From Deltaproteobacteria bacterium (GTDB taxonomy: Bacteria; Myxococcota_A; UBA9160; UBA4427): a stretch of 64,000 nucleotides of DNA. The position numbers and the translations under genes are program-made. The notes below the pieces were generated by a model, which was given only the letters and a program-made list of their open reading frames with translations, did no database searches and was not told the origin of the DNA. Shown here one piece after another: positions 18,556 through 27,517 of this stretch. The stretch's first letter is position 1. Every line of letters starts with the position of its first letter. The stretch lies in NCBI GenBank assembly GCA_029261835.1, contig JAJDAO010000055.1, forward strand, positions 62,001-126,000, in the 5' to 3' direction.

Positions 18556-19338
18556 CTACGTGTCGTAATCCAGCCGCCGCCCAGCCGTCCAGCCGCCGTC
18601 GACCGCGAGCGGATGCCCGGTGACGAAAGAGGCATCGTCTGAAGCGAGAAAGAGCGCGGCGGCCGCCACCTCCTCCGGCCGACCGCTTCTCTCCATGGCA
18701 TGCCAGCTGCGAATCTGCTCGCGCACGTGCTCGAGCTCCGGCTGCTGCAGTGGCGCGGTCAGCGGCGTCTCGATCAGGCCGGGACACAGGCAGTTCACGC
18801 GAATCCCATCGCGCGCGTAGTTGACCGCCATGTTCTTCGTCATCAGCACCACGCCTCCCTTCGATGCGTTGTACGCCGTGGAGGTCGCGCTGCCCTCGAG
18901 GCCTTCGACGCTTGCGATGTGTACGATGCTGCCCGATCGCTGAGATCGCATGACGGCCAGAACGTGCTTCGACACCAGGAAGGCACCCTTGAGGTTGATG
19001 TCTACGATGCGGTCCCACTCCGCTTCTTCGAGCTCGTGAGCCAGAGCTCCGCCGCCGACGCCCGCCGCGTTCACCAGAATGTCGATGCGGCCGAAGCGCT
19101 GCGCCACCTGCGAGATCGCATCGGCAACCCCGGCCTCGTCGCGAACATCGAGGGCGCTGCGAAAGAGTGCACCGGGAGCCGAGTCTTCGACAGCGCTCCA
19201 GAGGGCCGGCTCCAACGGTTCGTGAAGATCGAGCCCGGCGATGCAGGCGCCCTCGCCGGCGAAACGGGCGGCGCACGCGGCGCCGATGCCCGAAGCCGCG
19301 CCCGTGATGAGAGCCACCTTGTCTGCGAGACGCCCCAT
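18556..19338 (-). CDS. Short-chain dehydrogenase/reductase
   Basis: A 260-residue classical SDR. The cofactor motif TGAASGIG is at residues 12-19, NAAG at about 90-93, and the catalytic triad is Ser143, Tyr156 and Lys160 with the usual 13 and 4 residue spacings. The C-terminal CPGLIETPL segment is typical. Asp37 in LDLH after the second beta strand favours NAD over NADP. It is the first gene of the minus-strand pair with the Gfo/Idh/MocA enzyme and is probably a sugar or polyol dehydrogenase in the same pathway. Confidence 0.88.
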   Translation of the reverse strand: MGRLADKVALITGAASGIGAACAARFAGEGACIAGLDLHEPLEPALWSAVEDSAPGALFRSALDVRDEAGVADAISQVAQRFGRIDILVNAAGVGGGALAHELEEAEWDRIVDINLKGAFLVSKHVLAVMRSQRSGSIVHIASVEGLEGSATSTAYNASKGGVVLMTKNMAVNYARDGIRVNCLCPGLIETPLTAPLQQPELEHVREQIRSWHAMERSGRPEEVAAAALFLASDDASFVTGHPLAVDGGWTAGRRLDYDT

Positions 19339-19391
19339 GGCTTCGCTCCTCCGCTGGCGGAGCCCAGCTTAGCAGGGCGAGCGCGCAGCGA

Positions 19392-20162
19392 TCAGAAGCG
19401 GCTCTTCGGAAGCACCGATCGCGGGTTGACCGCCGCATCGGCCACGCGAATCTCGAAGTGAAGGTGGGGGCCGGTCGAGCGCCCGGTCGATCCGACGTCG
19501 GCGATGGGCGCTCCGCGCGCAACCCGCTGGCCGCGCCGCACGCCGAGCCTTCGGGCATGTGCGTAGAGGGACGTCGTCTTGTCGTCGTGCTTCAGGATGA
19601 TCACGTTGCCGTAGCCACTCATCTTGTTGTCCGAGTAGATGACATCGCCCGCAGCGGCGGCGTAGATCGGCTCGCCCGTGTCGGCGGCGATATCGATGCC
19701 GTGATGCGGCCGTGCGGCGCGGCGGCCGTACTCGGAGCTCACGACACCAGCCTTCAGCGGCCAGCCCCAGGCGTTTCGGCCCGCGGCGAGCTGCGCGGCT
19801 TCGGGAGGCGGGGGACCGGGAGCACCCGGGCGCCCGGCGGCGCGAGCGGGAACCACGCCAGCGGCCTTGAGCACTGCGAGCACGTCTCGCTCGCCGAGAT
19901 CACCATCGTCGTGATACTTCTTCAGAACATCGGCCAGCTCGGCATAGCGGTCCCACTTGGCGAGAAGCTTGCGGCCTTCGGGTGTCGCCCGCAGATAGAT
20001 CCGGCTGACCTCCTCCATCGTCTGGCAAGCCACCAAGAGCGCGGAGAGGGAAAGAACCGTCACGCACGCGAGCCGGCGACGCACTCGCGACGTGGTGCGG
20101 CCTTCCCGCGTCCGGCTCTCGCATCGCCCCGATCTCGCTACGCGATGAAGCCTGGAGGCCAT
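19392..20162 (-). CDS. M23 (LytM-type) metallopeptidase lipoprotein
   Basis: A lipoprotein signal with a basic n-region (VRRRLACV) and lipobox LLVAC is followed by a helical linker, a Pro/Ala/Gly-rich spacer and a C-terminal LytM domain. The zinc ligands are in HHGIDIAADTG (H-x3-D) and HLHFEIR (H-x-H). This is either a cell-wall endopeptidase or an amidase activator at the envelope. ATG 20162 is used because it sits 10 bp after the upstream gene's stop; an ATG at 20201 would overlap that gene, and GTG 20084 is an alternative immediately before the signal peptide. It is probably cotranscribed with the YceK-like gene. Confidence 0.85.
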   Translation of the reverse strand: MASRLHRVARSGRCESRTREGRTTSRVRRRLACVTVLSLSALLVACQTMEEVSRIYLRATPEGRKLLAKWDRYAELADVLKKYHDDGDLGERDVLAVLKAAGVVPARAAGRPGAPGPPPPEAAQLAAGRNAWGWPLKAGVVSSEYGRRAARPHHGIDIAADTGEPIYAAAAGDVIYSDNKMSGYGNVIILKHDDKTTSLYAHARRLGVRRGQRVARGAPIADVGSTGRSTGPHLHFEIRVADAAVNPRSVLPKSRF

Positions 20163-20172
20163 GAGGCCGCCG

Positions 20173-20451
20173 CTACCCGAACAGCCCCGACAGGGCTGCA
20201 CCCGGCAAGGTCACGAGGTCGAGCACAATCGTGAACGGCACGACGTAGGGGCGGCAGCGCGGCCGCAGGCCCGACTCCGGCAAACCTCGCGTAAGACCAA
20301 AGAAGTAGTCGGTGTCGTAGCGCCAACCGGCATCACGCTCGACAATCGACGGCCCGCTGACCGGCGGCGGCGCCTCGTCTGCCCATGCCGACCCGGTCGA
20401 CATGCAGCCGAGCAGGAGTGCCAGCGCCAAGCTGCGTCCGAAAGTCGCCAT
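20173..20451 (-). CDS. Small YceK/YidQ-like lipoprotein
   Basis: ATG 20451 follows a clear GGGGGAGA ribosome binding site and gives a 92-residue product. A short signal peptide ends in the lipobox LLGC. The middle has YDTDYFFGLTRGLP, and the C-terminal VPFTIVLDLVTLP segment resembles the conserved PFS-x-D-T-x-x-x-P core of the YceK/YidQ family of small outer-membrane-associated lipoproteins of unknown role. Four cysteines or fewer are present and there is no enzyme motif. The family assignment is by motif resemblance only. Confidence 0.65.
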   Translation of the reverse strand: MATFGRSLALALLLGCMSTGSAWADEAPPPVSGPSIVERDAGWRYDTDYFFGLTRGLPESGLRPRCRPYVVPFTIVLDLVTLPGAALSGLFG

Positions 20452-20562
20452 CGAGAGTCTCCCCCGGCCGGCGGCGGCCCCACTGCCCCACGCGACCCGG
20501 CGGTATAGAGTACACCAGTGAGGCACTTCCGGAGAAGCTGCATCAGCACAGAACGTCCGACT

Positions 20563-20577
20563 TGATCTGTGAGATCA
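20563..20577. promoter_or_regulatory. Operator-like inverted repeat between divergent genes
   Basis: TGATCT-GTG-AGATCA is a perfect 6-bp inverted repeat around a 3-base centre. It lies 22 bp before the ATG at 20600, in the 148-bp divergent region shared with the lipoprotein gene. The half sites resemble FNR boxes, but the spacing is too wide for FNR. Confidence 0.35.
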
Positions 20578-20599
20578 GGTTGCATCAAGAGCGCCCGCC

Positions 20600-21049
20600 A
20601 TGACAGACGTTGACCAGAGCCGGATTAGGACCGCCCTCGAGGTCGACCGTACCATCGACATCATCACCATCGGCGCCCGCACCGGGCTGCCGCGCACGAC
20701 GGAGATCTGGTTCTTCAACGTCTCGGGGCGCATCATCATCTGCGGGACACCGGCTGCCAAGGGCGGAAGCGGCCCCCGCGCACGGCGCGACTGGTTGGCC
20801 AATCTGGTCGCGCACCCGGAGTTCATGTTCTGCCTGAAGGAAACGGTGCAGATTCAGCTGAGCGCCCGGGCCAGCGTAATGCGGGACCCTGGGCAAAGAC
20901 GCGAACTGATGCTGAGGCCGGAGATGAAGTGGTTCCGGAATCAGGTGGATTCGGTGGAGGTCTTGGTGCGAGACAGCCCCATCGTCGAGGTTCGCTTCAC
21001 GGGGGACTTCGCCTGGCTGAGTCGAATCCTCAGACCAATCCACTCGTAA
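20600..21049 (+). CDS. Deazaflavin-dependent nitroreductase-like (DDN/PPOX split-barrel) protein
   Basis: A 149-residue protein with an ITIGARTGLPRTTEIWFF opening and a RRDWLANLVAHPEF segment. This pattern (T-x-G-R-x-[ST]-G-x-x-R followed by W-x-x-N-L) is typical of the Ddn-like family of F420-binding split-barrel proteins. No catalytic residue can be assigned from sequence alone. It may use F420 or a flavin. The ATG has no strong ribosome binding site. It is transcribed divergently from the small lipoprotein gene, with a palindrome in between. Confidence 0.65.
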   Translation: MTDVDQSRIRTALEVDRTIDIITIGARTGLPRTTEIWFFNVSGRIIICGTPAAKGGSGPRARRDWLANLVAHPEFMFCLKETVQIQLSARASVMRDPGQRRELMLRPEMKWFRNQVDSVEVLVRDSPIVEVRFTGDFAWLSRILRPIHS

Positions 21050-21519
21050 CGGTTCCGCCGTTACTCGAACAGGGTCACGAGCACGAACTCTCGACTCGAA
21101 ATCGCCCAGCCCGGTCGCGCTGGGTCTGGCGGCTGCGATCGGAGCCCAGGAGGGTGAGGCAGCGGGGGGCGGCGAAGAGAAAGGTGAAGAAGATCGCGGG
21201 CAAGCGCGAGATCATGCGCATGGCAGAGGAGTATGTCCATGAGACTACCTGCGAGCGCTACGGTCGCGTATTCGAGAGCAAGCGAGGAGGCAAGCGCCCT
21301 TGCCCGGGCCGCTGCCGCATGGCTGCCCGCCGCGCCAGGAAGTATGATCTGCCAAGTACGGATTGGGAGGCTCTTCGGTGGCAGCCGGGGCAGCCCGCAC
21401 TTGCATCTCAGAGGGCTTCGAGCAAGATGGGGCGGGATGCAGGACGGCGTACCGCGGAGATGACCATGTACCGGAGCCGCAGCTCGTGGCAGCCGAGCAG
21501 GCCGAGAGGGCCGAGAGGA
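21050..21519 (+). other. Gap of 470 bp with a degenerate zinc-finger-like reading frame
   Basis: No convincing complete gene. From ATG 21214 the frame encodes a basic stretch containing C-x2-Y-x13-C-x3-C-R followed by AARRAR, the spacing of a small bacterial zinc finger in which the second ligand Cys has become Tyr. The frame runs without a stop into the lytic transglycosylase gene. It is best read as a gene remnant or leader sequence. Confidence 0.3.
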
Positions 21520-22431
21520 ATGCTCTCGCAGCTGAGTGGACGGCTGATGGTCGGACTCCTTGCCATCGGCGTCATCGTGGCTGGCTGTGCCACTCCGAAT
21601 CCGGGGAGCCAGGCGAGGACGCCCGAAGGCGAAGCTCGCGCCCCCGGCGTGAGCGCGGGGAGCCAAGCTGACGCTGCCGCCGACCCTCGGCAGTGGGCAA
21701 TGCTCTCGAGAGCCGGCCGCCAGGCCATGCGTCCGCAAGCATACGATGAGGCCGAGAAGCTCTTCGTGGCCGCTCTGGCCGCCGTCGCCGACCGACCGGC
21801 CCACGACGCTCGCATCCACACGACGCTCCGCCAGCTTGTGACACTCGCCGCGATCTATCAGCGACTGGAGCGCGACGAAGATGCACAGCGCGTGTTGTTC
21901 ATCGTGACCGAATACGCCGATTCCCGGGGCGTGGCCCGCTACGCTGATGACGCCTACGACACGCGCTACCGCACCCTGGTCAAGGAGCCGCTTGGGTTCT
22001 TCTTCAGGCCGGCCCCCGAGCCCGATGTGCCGGGTCCCCATACCTTGGATGGGCTGATCGCACGTACGGCGCAGCGTTTTCAAGTCGATCCCGCCCTGGT
22101 CAAGGCCGTGGTGGCGGCGGAGTCCAATTTTGATTCTCGCGCTGTCTCACGAGCAGGCGCTCTGGGGCTGATGCAGCTCATGCCCGAGACGGCCCGTGAG
22201 ATGGGCGTGCGCGCACCCTTCAAGCCCAGTGAAAACCTGAAGGGAGGCGTCCGCTACTTGCGCGAGATGCTCGACCGCTACGGGGATCTCGACCATGCCC
22301 TGGCGGCCTACAACGCCGGGCCCAATGCTGTGGACCGCTACGGCGGGATCCCGCCCTATCCCGAAACCAGATCCTACGTGAAGCGCGTGCTGGAAAACTA
22401 TCGCGACTATCAGGGCCAGCTCTCCAACTGA
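21520..22431 (+). CDS. Soluble lytic transglycosylase lipoprotein (SLT family)
   Basis: From ATG 21520 the product is 303 residues: a signal peptide with lipobox IVAGC, a TPR-like helical middle (about residues 50-140) and an SLT domain at the C-terminus. The catalytic glutamate is in VVAAESNF, followed by GALGLMQLMP and AYNAGP, the signatures of family 1 lytic transglycosylases that cleave peptidoglycan. The open frame reaches back to 20929, but the lipobox fixes the start near 21520. The helical middle resembles that of the TPR lipoprotein at 30728-31897, suggesting a shared module. Confidence 0.88.
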   Translation: MLSQLSGRLMVGLLAIGVIVAGCATPNPGSQARTPEGEARAPGVSAGSQADAAADPRQWAMLSRAGRQAMRPQAYDEAEKLFVAALAAVADRPAHDARIHTTLRQLVTLAAIYQRLERDEDAQRVLFIVTEYADSRGVARYADDAYDTRYRTLVKEPLGFFFRPAPEPDVPGPHTLDGLIARTAQRFQVDPALVKAVVAAESNFDSRAVSRAGALGLMQLMPETAREMGVRAPFKPSENLKGGVRYLREMLDRYGDLDHALAAYNAGPNAVDRYGGIPPYPETRSYVKRVLENYRDYQGQLSN

Positions 22432-22542
22432 TCTCGGTGACAGGGTCCGAGGTCCGGCGCCGTGGCCCGCGAGGCCGTGGGCTTGGCCGCGTCCGTTGCC
22501 CGCGCTCGGGCACTGTGCGGGAATGTCCCAGCCCGAGGAGTG

Positions 22543-23376
22543 ATGCGAGAATCGCGCGACTGGTTCTGGGTCGAAGTGCTCGCGGTTCTGGCGATGCTGG
22601 TGGGCGGCGCCGGGCTGCGCTTCTGGCTCTCCACGGCGGTCCCATTCGACGCTGCCGAGCTCGAGGCGCTCGCCGATGCGAGCGTGCGAAACCACAGCAT
22701 GCGCATGCCCTTCATCATGTTCAACGGCGCGAGCCTCTTCGCGCTCTATCTCTTCCTGCGTCGCTCGGCGGGCGTGCCCGCCGCCTTTGCGGGTCTGCTG
22801 CTGCTGCAGACCAGCCTCGATTTTCAGCAGCGGGCCCTTCGCATCGGCTGGCTGCCACTGGCGCTGCTGGTCGTGGCCATTGCACTCACGCTGTGGCGCT
22901 TCACACTGCCGGCCCGGCGCGCACCGCACCCGGTCGCCCGAGCGCTGGCGCTGCTCGCTGTGTTGCTAGCCGGTCGGGGCCTCTTCCTCGGCGCGACCCT
23001 GCCCCAGCGGCTCGCCGCGATCCGCCGCGATGCGGCAGCGGATCCGGCGCTGCTCCAGGCGTCGCTCGTGGCCTGTGGCGGCACTGAGCTGACGCCCCTG
23101 GATCGTCTGGCCGACTGCGACCTCGCCTGGCCGAAGCAGCGCTCGCTGGCTCAGCAGGAGGCGCTGTTCATGCACGCCCAGCGACTCGGTGGCAGCGCCA
23201 CTGTGCTGGACGGCGCTCATCCGCTGCCCGACTCGAAGCCAGCGCTCGTCGCCATCTTCGACCCGGCCGCCGTCGCCCTCTTCGCGGTCGAACCGGGACC
23301 CCAGGTCGCCACGGCCCTCAAGGTCGTGGGCACGCCGGCAGACGGCGAGGCAGTGCAAAACCACCGCCCACGCTAA
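22543..23376 (+). CDS. Hypothetical membrane protein
   Basis: A 277-residue protein beginning at ATG 22543 after GAGGAG. A first helix (about residues 8-28) is followed by PFDAAELEALADA and three more hydrophobic segments up to about residue 150. After these comes a soluble C-terminal half with two cysteine-containing stretches (VACGGTEL, ADCDLAW). The first-helix-plus-acidic-loop start recalls the N-terminus of GT-C glycosyltransferases, but the protein is far too short for one. No family was recognised. Confidence 0.55.
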   Translation: MRESRDWFWVEVLAVLAMLVGGAGLRFWLSTAVPFDAAELEALADASVRNHSMRMPFIMFNGASLFALYLFLRRSAGVPAAFAGLLLLQTSLDFQQRALRIGWLPLALLVVAIALTLWRFTLPARRAPHPVARALALLAVLLAGRGLFLGATLPQRLAAIRRDAAADPALLQASLVACGGTELTPLDRLADCDLAWPKQRSLAQQEALFMHAQRLGGSATVLDGAHPLPDSKPALVAIFDPAAVALFAVEPGPQVATALKVVGTPADGEAVQNHRPR

Positions 23377-23434
23377 CCTGCGGCTGCCCCCCATCGACGC
23401 ACGCGGTTCCCGAAGAGGTTCCTGAGAGAGCTGG

Positions 23435-26400
23435 ATGAGCACTGCCGTTCTGGCTGAGAAGCCGAGCGTCGCGCGGGACATCGCTCGAGTCATCGGAGCC
23501 CGCCGCCGCCGCGATGGTTATCTGGAGGGCAACGGCTATCTGGTGAGCTGGGCGGTGGGCCACCTGGTTTCGCTGGCGGAGCCGCATCAGATTCGGCCGG
23601 AGTGGAAGAGCTGGCGGCGCGAACAGCTCCCGATGATCCCCGAACGCTGGCAGCTCACGGTCTACGACCGAACCCGCGAGCAGTTCGAAATCGTATCTCG
23701 CATCCTGAACGACCCGGCGGTCGAAGAGATCATCTGCGCCACTGATGCCGGCCGCGAGGGCGAGCTGATCTTCCGCTACATCTATCAGGCTACCGGCTGC
23801 CGCAAGCCGGTTCGGCGGCTCTGGATCTCATCGCTGACCGAGGGCGCAATCCGTGCCGGCCTGGCCCAATTGCGTGAGCAGAGCGAGCTCGATCCCCTGG
23901 CCGACGCAGCCCACGGCCGCAGCCGGGCCGACTGGCTCGTGGGGATGAACCTGTCACGCGCCTACACGCTGGCCTACGGCGACACGCTCTCGGTGGGGCG
24001 CGTGCAGACGCCGACCCTCGCCATGCTGGTCGAGCGTGAGCTCGCGATTCGCGACTTCGAGCCCGAGGCCTACAAAGAGGTACACGTGCGCTTTGCGCCG
24101 CCCGGTGACGAGACGAGCTATGCGGGGGTCTACTTCAAGCCCGCGCGGGCGGGCGGGCACGACGCCAGCCCGGAGCGGGCCGATGAGCAATCGCCCACCG
24201 ATGTGGTTGAGCGCCACCTGCGCGCACGGCGGCTGCCGCCCGATGGCGAAGAAGCGGAGCGCATCGCTGAACGCGCACGGCACGGCCAGGCACAGGTTGC
24301 AGCCATCGATGGGCGCCAGCGCAAGCTTCCGCCTCCGCTGCTCTACGACCTGACCGAGCTGCAACGGCACGCCAACCGGCTCTACGGCTTCTCCGCGAGC
24401 CGAACCCTCGAGCTGGCCCAGAGTCTCTATGAACGCAAGAAGCTGATCAGCTACCCGCGCAGCGACAGCCGATATCTGTCGCGCGATGTCGCGGCCGAGC
24501 TGACGGGCGTGGTAGGTGTCATCGCCGGACGCTACGACGCAGCGCTCCTGGCCGAACACACCGGCGAGCGCCCGCTCGGCCCGCGCTTCGTCGACGACGC
24601 ACGCGTGACCGATCACCACGCCCTGATTCCCACGACCGTTGATGCCAGCGCGGTCTCGCTATCGCAGGGCGAGGAGCGGATCTACGATCTCATCTGCCGC
24701 CGCCTGCTGGCGGCCTGGCACGCCGACCATCTCTACTCGACGACTCGCGTCATCACCGTCATCCGTGACGGCGAGCGAGCGAGCAGCGAGGTCGACCACT
24801 ACCAGAGCAACGGCACGCGCATCGACCGGCCGGGCTGGAAGCTGCTCGACGTGCAGCCCGCAAGGCGCGCCGCAGCCGAGAAGCCGGGCGTTGCTTCGGC
24901 CGTAGACGAATCCGATGCGGGACTGCCGGCAAGCCTCGAGGTCGGCCAGCCGCAGCGGGTATCGCAGGTGCGTATCGCGGACAAGCAGACCCGCCCGCCT
25001 CGACACTTCAGTGAGGCGACGCTGCTGACCGCGATGGAGAGCGCGGGGAAGAGCCTCGATGAGAAGGCGCTCTCGGAGGCCATGCGGGAGACGGGGCTCG
25101 GCACGCCCGCCACCCGCGCCAGCATCATCGAGACGCTGCTGAAGCGGGGCTATGTCGAGCGCCAGAAGAGGACCCTGATCGCCACTCAGAAGGGAATTCG
25201 CCTGATCGAAGTCGTGCATGCGGACGTCAAGAGCCCGGTCATGACCGGCCGCTGGGAGGCGCGACTGCAGGCTATCGGGCGTGGTGACGAGCAGCTCGGC
25301 AGCTTCATGGCACAGATCGAGGCCTACGTGCGTGAAGTCGTGAAGCGCGTGCTGGCCGAAGTGGGCGATCCAGTGCAGCCGGAGCTGACGACCGCGGCAG
25401 CCGCGCACGCGCCCAGGCGAGTGGCGACACCGCCCGAGAGGCTTCACGAGCTGCTGCGCGACGCCTTTCGCTTCGATGACTTCCGCCCCTATCAGCAGGC
25501 GGTCTGCCAGGCGGCTACGCGCGGCGAGGACGTACTGCTCGTGATGCCCACCGGCGCGGGCAAGTCACTCTGCTACCAGCTTCCCGGCCTCGCGCGGGCC
25601 GGCACGACGCTGGTGGTGAGCCCTCTCATCGCACTGATGGAGGATCAGGTGGGCAAGCTGCGGAGCCAGGGCTTGCGTGCCGAGCGCATCCACTCGGGAC
25701 GTGGCCGGCCCGAGTCACGCCAGGTTTGTCTCGACTATCTCGGCGGGGACCTCGACTTTCTCTTCATCGCGCCGGAGAGGCTCGGCGTGCCCGGCTTTCC
25801 CGAGATGCTGGCGCGCCGCAAGCCCGCGCTGATCGCGGTGGACGAGGCCCACTGCATCTCGCAGTGGGGGCACGACTTTCGCCCGGACTACCGGCGGCTG
25901 AAGCAACGCCTGCCCGCGCTGCGACCCGCCCCCATCGTGGCGCTGACCGCGACCGCCACGCCGCTGGTGCAGCGTGACATCGTCGAGCAGCTCGGCATCG
26001 CGAACGCCGCGCGCTTCATTCACGGATTCCGGCGCACCAACATCGCCATCGAGCTGGTGGAGACGGCGCCCGCGGCGCGCGAGGCGAGCGTGCTGAGAAT
26101 CCTGTCGAGCGCGCAGCAGCGCCCCGCGATCGTCTACGCCCCGACCCGAAAGAAGGCCGAGAGTCTGGCGCGACGACTCGGCGAGCGCATGCCGTGCGCG
26201 GTCTACCACGCCGGGATCACGGCCTCGCGGCGCGATCGCGTGCAGGCGGACTTTCTCGCTGGCCGCATCGAAGTGATCGTGGCCACGATTGCGTTCGGCA
26301 TGGGCATCGACAAGCCCGATGTTCGTTGCGTGATTCATGCCGCGCTGCCCGCCAGCATCGAGGGCTACTATCAGGAGATCGGCCGTGCGGGTCGCGACGG

Positions 26401-27487
26401 CCTGGCCTCGCGCGCGGTTCTGCTCCACAGCTATGCCGACCGTCGAACCCACGAGTGGTTTCTCGAGCGCGACTATCCCGAGGTCGAGCATCTCGAGCGG
26501 CTCTACGACGCGCTGGACGACGTTCCGCGCTCACGAGAAGCGCTCGCACAGCGCATGCACGGGCGCCGCCGTACACCTGAGGACTTGCTGCAGACGGCCC
26601 TCGAGAAGCTCTGGATCCACGGGGGTGCCCTCGTGAGCCCGGAGGGTGACGCCACGCGTGGCAGCCAGAGCTGGCGAGCCGCCTATCTCGCCCAGCGACA
26701 TCACCGAGAGCAGCAGCTCACGCAAGTCGCTCGCTATAGCGAGAGTCCCGGGTGCCGCATGCTGCACCTGGTGCGCCACTTCGGCGACCAGGCCGACGCC
26801 GGCACGCCCTGCGCCCAGTGCGACATCTGCTCGCCACGCTCGTGCGTCGCGATCGCGATGCGCGATGCCAGTCCGACTGAGCAGCAGGCGATGGCTCAGA
26901 TCCTCAAAGTGCTGCGTGAGCGAAACGGCCAGAGCACGGGGCGGCTGCACAGCGATATCTTCGGCGAGAGCCTCGATCGACGATACTTCGAGCAGCTCCT
27001 TGCGGCGCTGGTGCGCGGCGGGCTGCTCTCGGTCGAGGAGGACTCCTTCGAGAGCGAGGGCAAGTGCATCTGCTTTCTTCGCGCCTTCCTGACGCGGGCG
27101 GGCAAGCGTGCCGAGGACGAGGCACTCGCGGATCTCGGCCTGGCGGAGCGGAGCGAGACGAAGACCAAGCGCCCGCGACCAAGGGCGGGCCGGCGCAAGG
27201 CGGCGGGCCGCAGGCGATCTCAGCCGACGGCGGGGCCACGCGGCTCGGCGGGCGCGACCCTACAGAGCGCGGCCGCTCCCGCGCTCGTCGACGCCTTGAA
27301 GCAGTGGCGTCTCGAGAAAGCCAGGCACCGGGGCATCCCGGCCTTTCGCATCCTGACCGACCGCACGCTACTCGCGATCGCGAGCGAGAGCCCGCACGAC
27401 GAAGAGGCGCTGCTCGCCGTGCACGGCATGGGCCCGACACTGGCGCGCCGCTACGGCCGGGAGATCCTCGCGATCACGAGCCGCTGA
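23435..27487 (+). CDS. DNA topoisomerase III - RecQ helicase fusion protein
   Basis: One uninterrupted 1350-codon frame. Residues 1-~640 form a topoisomerase III: AEKPSVARDIA at the start, the Toprim metal motif D104-AGREGE, SVGRVQTPTL, and the active-site Tyr340 in ISYPRSDSRYL. Residues ~670-1210 form a RecQ helicase: Walker A MPTGAGKS (704-711), D803-E-A-H, the AFGMGIDKPDVR and QEIGRAGRDG motifs, a zinc site (C1107, C1126, C1129, C1132) and a winged-helix-like segment. A basic linker (~1225-1280) leads to an HRDC domain (~1284-1350). The C-terminal zinc ribbons of E. coli-type TopB are replaced by the helicase. The enzyme should unwind and strand-pass DNA, as separate RecQ/Top3 (Sgs1-Top3, BLM-TOP3A) pairs do when resolving recombination intermediates. 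Confidence 0.93.
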   Translation: MSTAVLAEKPSVARDIARVIGARRRRDGYLEGNGYLVSWAVGHLVSLAEPHQIRPEWKSWRREQLPMIPERWQLTVYDRTREQFEIVSRILNDPAVEEIICATDAGREGELIFRYIYQATGCRKPVRRLWISSLTEGAIRAGLAQLREQSELDPLADAAHGRSRADWLVGMNLSRAYTLAYGDTLSVGRVQTPTLAMLVERELAIRDFEPEAYKEVHVRFAPPGDETSYAGVYFKPARAGGHDASPERADEQSPTDVVERHLRARRLPPDGEEAERIAERARHGQAQVAAIDGRQRKLPPPLLYDLTELQRHANRLYGFSASRTLELAQSLYERKKLISYPRSDSRYLSRDVAAELTGVVGVIAGRYDAALLAEHTGERPLGPRFVDDARVTDHHALIPTTVDASAVSLSQGEERIYDLICRRLLAAWHADHLYSTTRVITVIRDGERASSEVDHYQSNGTRIDRPGWKLLDVQPARRAAAEKPGVASAVDESDAGLPASLEVGQPQRVSQVRIADKQTRPPRHFSEATLLTAMESAGKSLDEKALSEAMRETGLGTPATRASIIETLLKRGYVERQKRTLIATQKGIRLIEVVHADVKSPVMTGRWEARLQAIGRGDEQLGSFMAQIEAYVREVVKRVLAEVGDPVQPELTTAAAAHAPRRVATPPERLHELLRDAFRFDDFRPYQQAVCQAATRGEDVLLVMPTGAGKSLCYQLPGLARAGTTLVVSPLIALMEDQVGKLRSQGLRAERIHSGRGRPESRQVCLDYLGGDLDFLFIAPERLGVPGFPEMLARRKPALIAVDEAHCISQWGHDFRPDYRRLKQRLPALRPAPIVALTATATPLVQRDIVEQLGIANAARFIHGFRRTNIAIELVETAPAAREASVLRILSSAQQRPAIVYAPTRKKAESLARRLGERMPCAVYHAGITASRRDRVQADFLAGRIEVIVATIAFGMGIDKPDVRCVIHAALPASIEGYYQEIGRAGRDGLASRAVLLHSYADRRTHEWFLERDYPEVEHLERLYDALDDVPRSREALAQRMHGRRRTPEDLLQTALEKLWIHGGALVSPEGDATRGSQSWRAAYLAQRHHREQQLTQVARYSESPGCRMLHLVRHFGDQADAGTPCAQCDICSPRSCVAIAMRDASPTEQQAMAQILKVLRERNGQSTGRLHSDIFGESLDRRYFEQLLAALVRGGLLSVEEDSFESEGKCICFLRAFLTRAGKRAEDEALADLGLAERSETKTKRPRPRAGRRKAAGRRRSQPTAGPRGSAGATLQSAAAPALVDALKQWRLEKARHRGIPAFRILTDRTLLAIASESPHDEEALLAVHGMGPTLARRYGREILAITSR

Positions 27488-27517
27488 AACGCTGCCGCGC
27501 CGCGCGGCCCAGCGCGT

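Noticed and set aside
20563..20577. FNR or CRP binding site
   Set aside because: TTGAT and ATCA half sites are present, but the spacing of 7 does not fit FNR (4), and the CRP consensus is absent.
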